A stretch of DNA of 64,000 nt from Actinoallomurus purpureus (lineage in GTDB: Bacteria > Actinomycetota > Actinomycetes > Streptosporangiales > Streptosporangiaceae), in assembly GCF_024055795.1 (NCBI RefSeq), contig NZ_JAMXMY010000015.1, positions 172,252 to 236,251 on the forward strand, in the 5' to 3' direction. Below the pieces are notes generated by a model. That model was not told the origin of the DNA, did no database searches, and saw nothing but the letters and a program-made list of their open reading frames with translations. The position numbers and the translations under genes were made by a program. This document shows positions 1-8,236 of this stretch, piece by piece; the stretch's first letter is position 1, and each line of letters starts with the position of its first letter.

Positions 1-2
1 GC

Positions 3-224
3 GAGACCCTGGCCCAGGCACTCGGACGGGGGATGGCGCTGCAGGACATCGATGTGGAGAAAAGCCCCTACGCGCGGCCCGACAGCGACTGCTGGGACGT
101 CAAACTGCGTTTCTTCGACCCCGACAACAGCCGCCGCGCCAAACGCGTCTACCGCTTCACCATCGACGTCAAAGACGTCCTGCCGGTCACCATCGGCGAG
201 GTCCGCAGCTGGCCCGAAGCCTGA
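3..224 (+). CDS. PatG C-terminal-domain-like protein (3' end only)
   Basis: The frame is open to the left edge, so only the last 73 residues are present; the ATG at 33 need not be the start. The tail contains DCWDVKLRFFDP, then YRFTIDVKDVLPV and ends near VRSW. I recognise this pattern from the C-terminal domain of cyanobactin maturation proteases (PatG family). Here it is a separate protein ending 30 bp before a small ORF and about 330 bp before a PatA-like protease. That suggests a split protease set, perhaps for a RiPP. The family call is from memory of the motif pattern, and the function of this domain alone is not established. Confidence 0.6.
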   Translation, partial: ETLAQALGRGMALQDIDVEKSPYARPDSDCWDVKLRFFDPDNSRRAKRVYRFTIDVKDVLPVTIGEVRSWPEA

Positions 225-253
225 CCCGAACCCCCGCGAAAGGACTGACCGCG

Positions 254-451
254 GTGAATCTTCCTCCGCAGGCGCCGCCGGTGCATCGGCCCGCGCTGGT
301 GGACCCCGCCAGCACGGTGGACCTGGACCCGCCCACCCCCGAGCATCTGGCCCGGGTCCGCGCCTACCTGACCTACAGCGCCAACTTCAACGATCCGCAG
401 GCCTACACCCTGCCGACCTACCAGCAGGCGATGCTCAGCGCAACTAGCTGA
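254..451 (+). CDS. Small 65-aa hypothetical protein between PatG-C-like and PatA-like genes
   Basis: The GTG start at 254 follows an AAAGGA ribosome-binding site at 239-244, and the frame stays open for 65 codons. The peptide is Pro-rich at the N-terminus (residues 4-28) and Tyr/Gln/Thr-rich at the C-terminus, with no Cys, signal peptide or membrane segment. It lies between two genes that resemble cyanobactin protease parts. A precursor peptide is therefore conceivable, but no recognition or cleavage motif of known cyanobactin precursors is visible. It could equally be an accessory protein of the protease. Confidence 0.45.
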   Translation: MNLPPQAPPVHRPALVDPASTVDLDPPTPEHLARVRAYLTYSANFNDPQAYTLPTYQQAMLSATS

Positions 452-557
452 CCGCCGTCCAGCATCTGGCAGAGGAGCCGTCGCCGATGTCCGATCCCCG
501 GTCTGCCGCCGCCCGCGCCGGGCGGGCACCCGCCATGACACCGGGGCGAGGTCACCG

Positions 558-1544
558 ATGACACCACAGCCGCGCCCGCCAGGCCCCCACCGCACCCACC
601 CTCAGCCGGGCACCGCGCCGACGCCTTGGCTGCGCGGCCTGTTCCCGGCCGAGGCCGTCGCCGGTGTCACCGAACTGTGGCGGCACACCCGCGGTGACCC
701 GGCCATCACCATCGGCGTCTACGACGGCCCGCCCGAGACCACCCACCCCTTCCTGACCGGCGCCGACGTGCACACCCGCACCCCCTGGTGGCTACCCCCC
801 GCACTCGCCGACCCCAAGATGGTCGAACACGGCACCTACACCGCCAGCGTGCTGTTCGGCCAGCCCGACAGCCCCCTGCCCGGCCTGGCCCCCCACTGCC
901 GGGGCCTCTTCCTGGCCGCCCCCGGCGACGAGGACACCCCGCCCGACCCGCTGAACGCGGCCCGGGCCATCGACGAACTCCTGGACGCCGGAGCCGACAT
1001 CATCCAATTCATCCCCGCCTACCACACCGCCTCCCGCGACGCCGACGACCTGTTCAAACGCGCCGTCGCGCGCGCCATTGCAGCGGGTGTGCTCATCACC
1101 GCCCCCGCCGGCAACGACTACGGCCGCTGCGGCATCGCCCCCGCCATCCTGCCCGGCGTCCTCGCCGTCGGCGCACGCCGCCTCAACGGCGAGATGTACA
1201 AGTTCAGCAACTGGGGAATCCCGTACCACGGACACGGCATCGTCGCCCCCGGCGGAGACGTCCTGGGCGCTCTGCCCGGCGGCGGCGTCAAAGCCCAAAA
1301 AGGCACCTGCGTCGCCGTCTCCCTCGTCACCGGCGCCGCCGCCCTCCTCCTCAGCCTGCAACGCCACACCGGACACCCCGCCAATCCCACGGCCGTACGC
1401 GATGCACTCCTGCGCACCGCCCGCCCCTGCACCCCCGGCCAATCCCACGGCCAACCCGAACGCTGCCTGAACGGCACCCTCGACCTCCCAGCCGCCACCC
1501 ACCTCATCCTGTCCACCCGGAAAACCCGCTCTGACCAGGCGTAA
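558..1544 (+). CDS. PatA-like S8 (subtilisin) peptidase with Cys at the catalytic Ser position
   Basis: This 328-aa subtilase-fold protein has no signal peptide. It shows the Asp motif GVYDGPPETTHP (Asp56), the His motif EHGTYTASVLFG (His91) and the oxyanion Asn in APAGNDYG (Asn186). The block usually written GTSxAxP reads GTCVAVS, so the nucleophile position (residue 251) is Cys and the following Pro is Ser. The region after it, ending in RCLNGTLDLPAA, matches the C-terminal pattern of PatA-type cyanobactin proteases, which cut the leader from a precursor peptide. It follows a PatG-C-like gene and a small ORF. It may be a cysteine variant, a weakened enzyme or a non-catalytic binding protein. 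The ATG at 558 is chosen; a Shine-Dalgarno-like GGGGCGAGG lies about 8 bp upstream. Confidence 0.75.
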   Translation: MTPQPRPPGPHRTHPQPGTAPTPWLRGLFPAEAVAGVTELWRHTRGDPAITIGVYDGPPETTHPFLTGADVHTRTPWWLPPALADPKMVEHGTYTASVLFGQPDSPLPGLAPHCRGLFLAAPGDEDTPPDPLNAARAIDELLDAGADIIQFIPAYHTASRDADDLFKRAVARAIAAGVLITAPAGNDYGRCGIAPAILPGVLAVGARRLNGEMYKFSNWGIPYHGHGIVAPGGDVLGALPGGGVKAQKGTCVAVSLVTGAAALLLSLQRHTGHPANPTAVRDALLRTARPCTPGQSHGQPERCLNGTLDLPAATHLILSTRKTRSDQA

Positions 1545-2680
1545 TCGGCTGGCCGGACGGATCGAAGTACCGGGCGGTCTGGGTGGATGGGTCCGGGTCC
1601 GTAAACTCCCAGCCCCACCGACCACTCCGCAGCAAGACCGCGCAGGTCAACACCCCGACCCTATTTTCGTGCGGCACAAGGAACACCCGGGCCCGTGGAA
1701 CCCCGCCCACGCAGCGCGACAGCTGGGCACCACCCCTGACCACGACCTGAAAACAACAAGCCGACCGGGTCGCTACGCGACCCAACCGGCCTCACGAAAG
1801 ATCGAGGCTAGAGGCTTTCCAGCCCCCAAAGGTTGGACATCGCCATCAGAAACCAAATCCGCAGACAGCCGCACACTCAGCCAGGCCCGCCTCACATCGA
1901 CGTTAACCGCCGACGGCGGCACCACGCAGCACACCGCTTAGGCACTTCATAGGCACGCGATCGGCACCCTATGCCGATCGCATTGCCCACGTCCTCTCGC
2001 CGCCGAGCCTCGGCGCTCATCTGAGAACTGCCGGCTCCCCCGACCATCGACTAGCCCAGGCATGACCTGACAGTGCTCCCGGAATGCTCCCCATCCGTGC
2101 TCCCGTGCTCCCTCCAGGAGCGGGGAGCATCGGGAGCACGCATGGTCGCTGAACTTTCCTGAACCGACGTCAAGGAGTGTCATTGATACCCGCTGACCTG
2201 CCGTTTCTCGAAAAGCCGCAGGTCAACTATTGATCGGGACGACATTGACACGGTAGAGGTCACCGACACCGGCGGCCCGCCCGAAAGCCCCCAAACCATG
2301 CAGGTCAGCGACCCCTACCCCAGGCGGACAGTCCCCCGGCAGTCATTTCACCGCTCGTGACGCCCCTGCAGCAGCCGACCGCTACCCGTCCGTGAGTTGT
2401 GGTCAGCATCCGCGGGTTGTGGTCAGCAAGCGGTTGCCATCCCTTCGCCTGAACCTGGCGCGCACGACCACCCGCTGAAGCCCGGACGGCGAGCCACTCC
2501 GGACGTCCTGTGCCCCATCCCGCCACGACATGCCTAGCGGTTAGGGGTCAGCACGAAGTCAGCACCGCGTTGGGAACCGACGGGAAACGATGGGGTCTGA
2601 CAAGCAATCGCTGATCGACGTGCAGCGTGATCAAACCCAGCACAGACGACCACGCGCAATACATCTGACCTGCGAAGACG
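1545..2680. other. 1.1-kb stretch without a convincing gene
   Basis: No ORF here has a ribosome-binding site together with a recognisable protein. A minus-strand frame at 1504-1785 gives a plausible-looking tail but no recognisable domain. The only clear structure is the TGCTCCC repeat and hairpin at 2072-2139. The stretch separates the PatA/PatG-like genes from the housekeeping block. Confidence 0.5.
2072..2139. repeat. Cluster of TGCTCCC repeats forming a nested inverted repeat
   Basis: TGCTCCC occurs four times on the plus strand between 2074 and 2112 and twice in reverse (GGGAGCA) at 2123-2138. GTGCTCCCG (2097-2105) pairs with CGGGAGCAC (2131-2139), and inside it TGCTCCC(T) pairs with (G)GGGAGCA. 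It could be an operator array, a transposon end or a folded RNA. No flanking gene indicates which. Confidence 0.5.
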
Positions 2681-3910
2681 CTAGCGGACCGGCAATCCTG
2701 TGATCGTGCGGCCGATGACGAGGCGCTGGATCTCCGACGTGCCCTCGAAGATGGTGAAGATCTTGCTGTCGCGGTGCCAGCGTTCGACCGGGTACTCGCG
2801 GGTGTAGCCGTTGCCGCCGAGGATCTGGATGGCGTCCTCGGTGACGCGTACGGCGGTCTCGCCGGCGTGCAGCTTGGCCATCGAGCCCTCGGCGCTGGAG
2901 AACTCCTTGCCGTTGCGCCCCATCCACGCGGCGCGCCAGACGAGGAGGCGGGAGGCGTCGATCTGGGTCTTCATGTCGGCCAGCTTGAAGGCGATGGCCT
3001 GGAAGTCACCGATCTTCTTGCCGAACTGCTCGCGCTCGCGGGCGTAGTCGCGCGCGTACTCGTACGCGGCGCGTGCGATGCCGACCGCCATGGCGCCGAC
3101 CGTCGGGCGGGACGCCTCGAAGGTGCGCAGGGCGGCCTGGCCGGCGGCGCGCTTGCCCTCGCGGACGCGGGCGAGCCGCTCGTCGAGCTTCTCCTTGCCC
3201 CCGACGAGGCAGGAGCCCGGGACGCGGACGTTGTCGAGGATCACCTCGGCGGTGTGGGAGGCCCGGATGCCGTGCTTCTTGAACTTCTGTCCCTGGGACA
3301 GGCCGGGCGTGCCGGGCGGCACGATGAAGTTGGCCTGACCGCGGGTGCCGAGTTCGGGGTCGACGGAGGCGACGATGACGTGGACGTTGGCGATGCCGCC
3401 GTTGGTGGCCCAGGTCTTGGTGCCGTTGATGACCCACTCGTCCTTGGCCTCGTCGTACGCCGCGCGGGTGCGGATCGAGCCGACGTCGGAGCCGGCGTCG
3501 GGCTCGGAGGCGCAGAACGCGCCGAGCTTGATGTCGTCTTCGGTGCCGAACATCTGCGGGATCCACTCGCCGATCTGCTCGGGCAGCCCGGTGGCGGCGA
3601 CGGACACGGCCGCCAGTCCCGAGCCGACGAGTGACAGGCCGATGCCGCCGTCGCCCCAGAACAGCTCCTCGAACGCGACCGGGATGCCGAGCCCGGACGG
3701 CTCCATCCACTGCCCGGCGAAGAAGTCGAGGGAGTACAGCCCGATCTTGGCCGCCTCCTGCAGGATCGGCCAGGGGGTCTCCTCCCGCTCGTCCCATTCC
3801 TGGCCGGCGGGCCGGATGACGTCTCTGGCGAACTCGTGCACCCACTCCTGCACCGCCTGAACGTCCTCGTTCAGCCCGAGCGAGAAGGGCGAGGGGCCGT
3901 CGTCCGACAT
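2681..3910 (-). CDS. Acyl-CoA dehydrogenase
   Basis: This 409-aa FAD-dependent acyl-CoA dehydrogenase catalyses alpha,beta-dehydrogenation of an acyl-CoA, probably in fatty acid or related acyl degradation. The usual three regions are present: an N-terminal helical domain, a middle beta domain (GAFCASEPDAGSDVGS, then INGTKTWATNGG), and a C-terminal helical domain ending ILGGNGYTREYPVERWHRD and FEGTSEIQRL. In family members the catalytic base is the Glu of this last motif (Glu389 here). The ATG at 3910 has GGAGG six bases upstream, which rules out the longer GTG start at 3925. It is divergent from the MCE gene. The chain-length preference cannot be read from the sequence. Confidence 0.93.
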   Translation of the reverse strand: MSDDGPSPFSLGLNEDVQAVQEWVHEFARDVIRPAGQEWDEREETPWPILQEAAKIGLYSLDFFAGQWMEPSGLGIPVAFEELFWGDGGIGLSLVGSGLAAVSVAATGLPEQIGEWIPQMFGTEDDIKLGAFCASEPDAGSDVGSIRTRAAYDEAKDEWVINGTKTWATNGGIANVHVIVASVDPELGTRGQANFIVPPGTPGLSQGQKFKKHGIRASHTAEVILDNVRVPGSCLVGGKEKLDERLARVREGKRAAGQAALRTFEASRPTVGAMAVGIARAAYEYARDYAREREQFGKKIGDFQAIAFKLADMKTQIDASRLLVWRAAWMGRNGKEFSSAEGSMAKLHAGETAVRVTEDAIQILGGNGYTREYPVERWHRDSKIFTIFEGTSEIQRLVIGRTITGLPVR

Positions 3911-3991
3911 GGTTCCTCCGTTCACGGCCGGCCAGGGCGGCGGGCAGCGCTATTGGACCGACTGTCCCGCTCACCCTAGCGGCCGGGGTGC

Positions 3992-4002
3992 TACCGTCGG
4001 TA
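3992..4002. promoter_or_regulatory. TACCGTCGGTA palindrome upstream of the acyl-CoA dehydrogenase
   Basis: TACCG and CGGTA flank a single T, about 80 bp upstream of the dehydrogenase start in a divergent intergenic region. TetR-family repressors of acyl-CoA metabolism often use operators of this kind, but no regulator gene lies next to it. This is a candidate only. Confidence 0.25.
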
Positions 4003-4162
4003 ACAGGGTGGCGAGTGTCACAATAAGGCCTGAAGAGATTTGACTCGGTGCGGCGAGAGTCACGAGGCTGTAACAAGCGGTACCCCCCGCACGAGGTAAG
4101 AGATAACTTATTGCCGAATCCGCCCCTCGTGGCCCTGGCCGCCCCGAAGAACGGGAGTCTGA

Positions 4163-5449
4163 GTGGGTCTGCCCGGTTCCCCCCGCCGTCGGGATTCCCG
4201 CCCCACCCGCGTGCTGGTGTTCGGCGCGGCCGTCCTGGCCGTCGTGCTGGTCGCCGCCCTCGCCGCCGTCTTCTGGCCCGACGGCGAGCAGACACGTGTC
4301 ACCGCCTACTTCGAGCGCGCCACGGGCGTCTACCGCGGCACCGAGGTCCGCGTGCTCGGTGTGAAGGTCGGCAAGGTCACGCGCGTCACTCCCAAGGGCA
4401 ACATGGTCGAGGTCGCGATGGCGTTCGACGCCAAGCGCAAGATCCCCGCGAACGCCCAGGCGGTGATCATCGTCCCGTCCCTGGTGGCCGACCGCTACAT
4501 CCAGTTCACGCCGGTGTACCGGGGCGGCGTGGCGCTCCGGAACGGCGCCACCCTGCCGCTGTCCAGCACGGCCGTCCCGGTGGAGCTGGACGACGCCAAC
4601 GCCTCGGTCAACGAGCTGGCCAAGGCCCTCGGCCCGCAGGGCGCCAACGCCAAGGGCGCGCTGTCGCGGCTGCTGAAGTCCAGCGCGCAGACCCTCGACG
4701 GGCAGGGCGAGAACTTCAAGCAGACCCTCCAGGACCTGTCAGAGGTCAGCCGGATTCTCGCCGACAACCGTGGCGACGCCAGCCAGACCGTGCGCAACCT
4801 GGCGAAGATCACTCAGGCGATGGCGGCGAGCGACCGGCAGATCCGGACGTTCTCGGAGAACCTCGCCGCCGTCTCCGGCACGCTCAACGCGGAGCGGACC
4901 GAGCTGCGGGCGGCACTGAAGAGCCTGACGGTCGCGCTGCAGGAGGTCTCGGCATTCGTCAAGGAGAACAAGACGCAGATCGCCGCGAACGTCCAGGGGC
5001 TCGCCCAGGTGACCGGCATCCTCGTCAAGGAGAAGCAGGCGCTGCAGCAGTTCCTGGACAAGGCCCCCGTCGCGGCCACCAACGCCATGCAGGTCTACGA
5101 CTACCAGGACGGCACGCTGCACTCCCGGCTCAACCTGATGCAGTCGCAGAACATCGCCATGTGGCTGTGCTCGCTGGCGTACTCCCTCGGCGCTCCGCCC
5201 AAGCAGTGCGAGACGCTGCTCAAGCCGCTCAACGCCCTGGGCACGCCGCTCAGCAAGATCGGCCTGGACCTGTCGGGACTGACCGCGGCCACGACGCACT
5301 ACGACGTGCAGCCACCACCGCCGGACGCCTACGGCAGCGGCTCCGCCCCCGCGTCGACGAAGGGCAAGACGACCAAGAAGACGACGCAGCCGGGGGCCAA
5401 CCCCGACCCGACCTTCGGCGGGATCCTGGCACCTCCGTCGACCGGCTGA
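4163..5449 (+). CDS. MCE-family (MlaD-like) membrane-anchored protein
   Basis: This 428-aa protein has one N-terminal membrane anchor (about residues 17-37), then the MCE/MlaD domain (FERATGVYRGTEVRVLGVKV and ADRYIQFTPVYRGG). A long helical, probably coiled-coil region follows (about 150-300), and then a low-complexity Lys/Thr/Pro tail. MCE proteins are substrate-binding parts of lipid or sterol importers and normally come as six genes with yrbE permeases. This one stands alone, so its partners are not in the window. The GTG at 4163 is preferred because ACGGGAG lies just upstream. Confidence 0.85.
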   Translation: MGLPGSPRRRDSRPTRVLVFGAAVLAVVLVAALAAVFWPDGEQTRVTAYFERATGVYRGTEVRVLGVKVGKVTRVTPKGNMVEVAMAFDAKRKIPANAQAVIIVPSLVADRYIQFTPVYRGGVALRNGATLPLSSTAVPVELDDANASVNELAKALGPQGANAKGALSRLLKSSAQTLDGQGENFKQTLQDLSEVSRILADNRGDASQTVRNLAKITQAMAASDRQIRTFSENLAAVSGTLNAERTELRAALKSLTVALQEVSAFVKENKTQIAANVQGLAQVTGILVKEKQALQQFLDKAPVAATNAMQVYDYQDGTLHSRLNLMQSQNIAMWLCSLAYSLGAPPKQCETLLKPLNALGTPLSKIGLDLSGLTAATTHYDVQPPPPDAYGSGSAPASTKGKTTKKTTQPGANPDPTFGGILAPPSTG

Positions 5450-5576
5450 GCCCTCCGCGACTCGCGCGACCCTCGCGACCGCGCAACCCTCGCGACCGGC
5501 CGAGCCTCTCTCAAGCTCCGGCGACCGGTCGGACGCGCCCCCGCCCGGCGACCCCGAGTGAGCCGTAGGGCGCGGC

Positions 5577-6542
5577 TCAGGCGGCCGAGTCGCTGTAGGC
5601 GTGGACCTCCACCATCGGCGGGCGTTCCCCGACCGAGACGTCGCGGACCCGTGCCTGGTGGCCGTCGCCGTCCCGGCGGAACTGCGTCAGCATGGTCGAC
5701 GGCGGCTCAAGCGGGACGATCCTGCCCTGCCGGTCGAGCCGGGACCACGCGGTCTGCATGATCTGACCGGCCATGCCGCCGAGGGCCTCGGACGACTGGT
5801 GGCTGTGCTCGCGGGTGCCGAGGTCGACCTGGACCATCGCGTCCAGGCCCGCGACCTCGAGCACGTCGATGAGGAGGCCGAGCTCGACGCCGTACCCGGT
5901 GACGAACGGGACGCGTTCGAGGAGGGCGCGCCGGCCGGCGTACTCACCGCCCAGCGGCTGGACGAACCCGGCGAGGAGCGGCCAGTGCATGTTGATCAGC
6001 GGGCGGGCGACCAGCTCGGTCACCCGGCCGCCGCCGCTCGGGACGGAGACGCCGCCGGTGTTCAGCGGGCGGTCGTAGCAGGCCTTGACGTACTCGACGG
6101 ACGGGTCGGTGAGCAGCGGGCCGAGCAGCCCGGTGACGAACGACGACGAGAAGTTGCGGAGGTCCGCGTCGACGAACACCACGACGTCGCCGCGGGCGAC
6201 GTGCAGCGACTTCCACAGCGCCTCGCCCTTGCCGGTCAGCGGCGGCAGGTCGGGCAGCACCGCGTCCTGGGCGACGACGCGCGCGCCGGCGGCGGCGGCG
6301 ACCTCGGCCGTGTCATCGACGGAACGGGAGTCGATGACGAGGATCTCGTCGACGAGCGGGGCGCGCTCGACGAGGTCTCGCCGTATCGTCGCGACGATCT
6401 CACCGACCGTCTCGCGTTCGTTCCGGGCAGGCAGCACGACGCTCACCGTCGTCTCGCCCTTGGCGGCCAAGAGCCGGTCCACCGGCCAGTCCGCCGCGGA
6501 GCTCATGCGGTTGCGCAGCCACGCCTGTACCTGGGGCAGCAC
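5577..6542 (-). CDS. gpgS: Glucosyl-3-phosphoglycerate synthase
   Basis: This 321-aa GT-A glycosyltransferase (GT81 type) transfers glucose from an NDP-glucose to 3-phosphoglycerate. That is the first step toward glucosylglycerate and methylglucose lipopolysaccharides in actinobacteria. The nucleotide-binding start SVVLPARNERETVG, the metal-binding VDADLRNF and the acceptor-side region YGVELGLLIDVLE are visible, and the length is typical of the family. It is convergent with the MCE gene and lies downstream of the RamB-like gene on the same strand, about 100 bp away. Confidence 0.92.
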   Translation of the reverse strand: MLPQVQAWLRNRMSSAADWPVDRLLAAKGETTVSVVLPARNERETVGEIVATIRRDLVERAPLVDEILVIDSRSVDDTAEVAAAAGARVVAQDAVLPDLPPLTGKGEALWKSLHVARGDVVVFVDADLRNFSSSFVTGLLGPLLTDPSVEYVKACYDRPLNTGGVSVPSGGGRVTELVARPLINMHWPLLAGFVQPLGGEYAGRRALLERVPFVTGYGVELGLLIDVLEVAGLDAMVQVDLGTREHSHQSSEALGGMAGQIMQTAWSRLDRQGRIVPLEPPSTMLTQFRRDGDGHQARVRDVSVGERPPMVEVHAYSDSAA

Positions 6543-6648
6543 CTGATCGTCCCCTCTCCTGCGTCAGCACTCCGGCCTATTGACACCCGTCCGGGTTTCA
6601 CCATCGTTTCGGCGGCATCACAGCCAGGGGAAACATGGTGCCACCGGG

Positions 6649-8145
6649 TCACGCGTCGGCGTGCTGCTCCAGAAACGCGTACACGTCGGACTCGTCCACT
6701 CCGGGGAACGCGCCCGGCGGCAGGACCGCCAGGACGTGCGAGTGGGCGCGCGCCGACGGCCAGGCGTGGCCCTCCCACCGGCGGGCCAGCTCGGCCGGGG
6801 GCCGCTGGCAGCAGTCGCCGTCCGGGCACGCCGACCTGACCCGGCGGTTCGTCTCCCGGCCGCGGAACCACCGGGAGTGCTCGAAGGGCACGCCGAGCGT
6901 GATGGCGAAGTCCCGGTCGTGGCTGGGGTCGATGTGCGACAGGCACCAGTACGTTCCGGTGGGGGTGTCGGTGTACTGGTAGTAGACCGAGAACCGGTCG
7001 GCGGCGGCGAAGACCCGTCGCCCGGCCCACTGGCGGCACATCCGCTGTCCCTCGATCGCGCCGTGCTCGTCGGCGGGGAAGATCAGGCCGTCATTGGCGT
7101 ACGCCTTGTAGATGGTGCCGCTCTCGTCGTTCTTGGTGAAGTGCACCGGCAGGTCGAGATGGTGGGTCACGAGGTTGGTGAACCGGTGCGCGGCCATCTC
7201 GTACGAGACGGAGAACACGTCGCACAGGTCCTCGATGGACAGCTCCCGATCCGCCTTGGCCTCCTGGAGGTACGGCACGACCGTCCGCTCGGGCAGGAGG
7301 CTCGCGGCGGCGTAGTAGTTCGCCTCCACCCGCTGCCGGAGGAAGTCGGCGAAGTCCTTGGGCACCGCGTGCTCGAGGGCGATGTGGCCGAGCGTCTGCA
7401 GCAGGATCGTACGCGGCGTGTGCATGCCGAGCTGCTCGCGCTCCAGGTAGATCCGGCGGTTGCGCAGGTCGGTGACCGAACGCACCGAGCGCGGCAGGTC
7501 CTGGACGTACCGCAGGGTGAAGCCGAAGTGGGTGACGAGCGACAGCAGCATGCCCTGCGACAACGCGCCGCCGCGGTAGCCGGCCGCCTCCAGGGACTTG
7601 GCGGCGACCTGCTCGATCTCGCCGAAGTAGTTGCCGCGCTCGTGCATCTGGCGGCGCAGTTCGGCGTTGGCCTTGCGGGCGTCCTCCGGGCTGGCGGTCG
7701 GCTTCGTCCGGCCCCGCTTGACCTCTTCGTACATGGCGAGGAGGTGCTCGAGGACGTCATTGGGCACCCGCTTGCCGACCTTGAGGTGGGGCAGGCCGAG
7801 CGCACGGTAGACGGGGTCGCGCTGGGCCTCCTCCAGGGCGATCTCCAGCTGGGCGCGCCGATTCGGCGGCTGCTTGCGGAGAAGCTCCTCGACGGGAACC
7901 TCGAGCGCCGAGGCGAGCGCCTGGAGCAGGGACAGCTTCGGTTCGCGCCGCCCGTTCTCCAGCAGGGAGAGCTGGGATGGTGCCCGCCCGACGCGTTCTC
8001 CCAGCTCAGAGAGGGTGTAGCCACGTGCACGCCGGAGGTGCCGAAGCCGTTGGCCGAACGTCACGAGGTCTAGACCATTCGTCAAGTTCAGCGCTTCTTC
8101 TTTTTGAAAGCCCGTCACGGCTTCATAATAGCGAAACTTATGCAC
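6649..8145 (-). CDS. RamB-like transcriptional regulator (HTH_XRE plus ImmA/IrrE-like and C-terminal domains)
   Basis: An N-terminal XRE helix-turn-helix ([20 protein letters not shown], then [18 protein letters not shown]) is followed by a central ImmA/IrrE-like region with LGHIALEHA. The C-terminal domain has conserved Cys (CPDGDCCQ), as in the short-chain fatty acyl regulator family. RamB proteins control acetate and glyoxylate genes including aceA, and this gene is divergent from aceA, which supports that role. The start is uncertain. GTG 8145 has a purine-rich AAGAAGAA upstream. GTG 8064 would place the HTH at the usual distance from the N-terminus and leave a TATTAT box (minus strand, 8125-8130) upstream of it. 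Confidence 0.88.
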   Translation of the reverse strand: MHKFRYYEAVTGFQKEEALNLTNGLDLVTFGQRLRHLRRARGYTLSELGERVGRAPSQLSLLENGRREPKLSLLQALASALEVPVEELLRKQPPNRRAQLEIALEEAQRDPVYRALGLPHLKVGKRVPNDVLEHLLAMYEEVKRGRTKPTASPEDARKANAELRRQMHERGNYFGEIEQVAAKSLEAAGYRGGALSQGMLLSLVTHFGFTLRYVQDLPRSVRSVTDLRNRRIYLEREQLGMHTPRTILLQTLGHIALEHAVPKDFADFLRQRVEANYYAAASLLPERTVVPYLQEAKADRELSIEDLCDVFSVSYEMAAHRFTNLVTHHLDLPVHFTKNDESGTIYKAYANDGLIFPADEHGAIEGQRMCRQWAGRRVFAAADRFSVYYQYTDTPTGTYWCLSHIDPSHDRDFAITLGVPFEHSRWFRGRETNRRVRSACPDGDCCQRPPAELARRWEGHAWPSARAHSHVLAVLPPGAFPGVDESDVYAFLEQHADA

Positions 8146-8236
8146 TTCTTCTTGTTACTGGCTAGTTCACTTATCGGGTCTACGGCCAGAGAGTAGGACA
8201 CAAGCACCCAGGGGACGACAGAGGAGGGCAGTATCC
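8146..8236. promoter_or_regulatory. Divergent promoter region between the RamB-like gene and aceA
   Basis: These 91 bp must hold the aceA promoter and probably RamB-type operators. GAGGAGGG at 8221-8228 is a strong aceA ribosome-binding site. GCGAAACTTATGC just to the left (8131-8143) loosely resembles the A/T-rich AAACTTTGC core known for RamB sites. No clear -35/-10 pair is visible on the plus strand. Confidence 0.4.

Noticed and set aside
1504..1785. 93-codon minus-strand frame with a plausible-looking C-terminal part
   Set aside because: No ribosome-binding site or known domain, and it overlaps the end of the subtilase gene; not enough to call a gene.
5456..5510. Repeated CTCGCGACC units after the MCE gene
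   Set aside because: Two or three imperfect copies in very GC-rich sequence; could be slippage and has no clear structure.
4048..5568. 506-codon plus-strand frame over the MCE gene
   Set aside because: Arg/Gly/Pro-rich shadow frame; the MCE domain is in the 4163 frame with a ribosome-binding site.
6580..8073. 497-codon plus-strand frame opposite the RamB-like gene
   Set aside because: Shadow frame; the minus strand encodes a complete, recognisable regulator.
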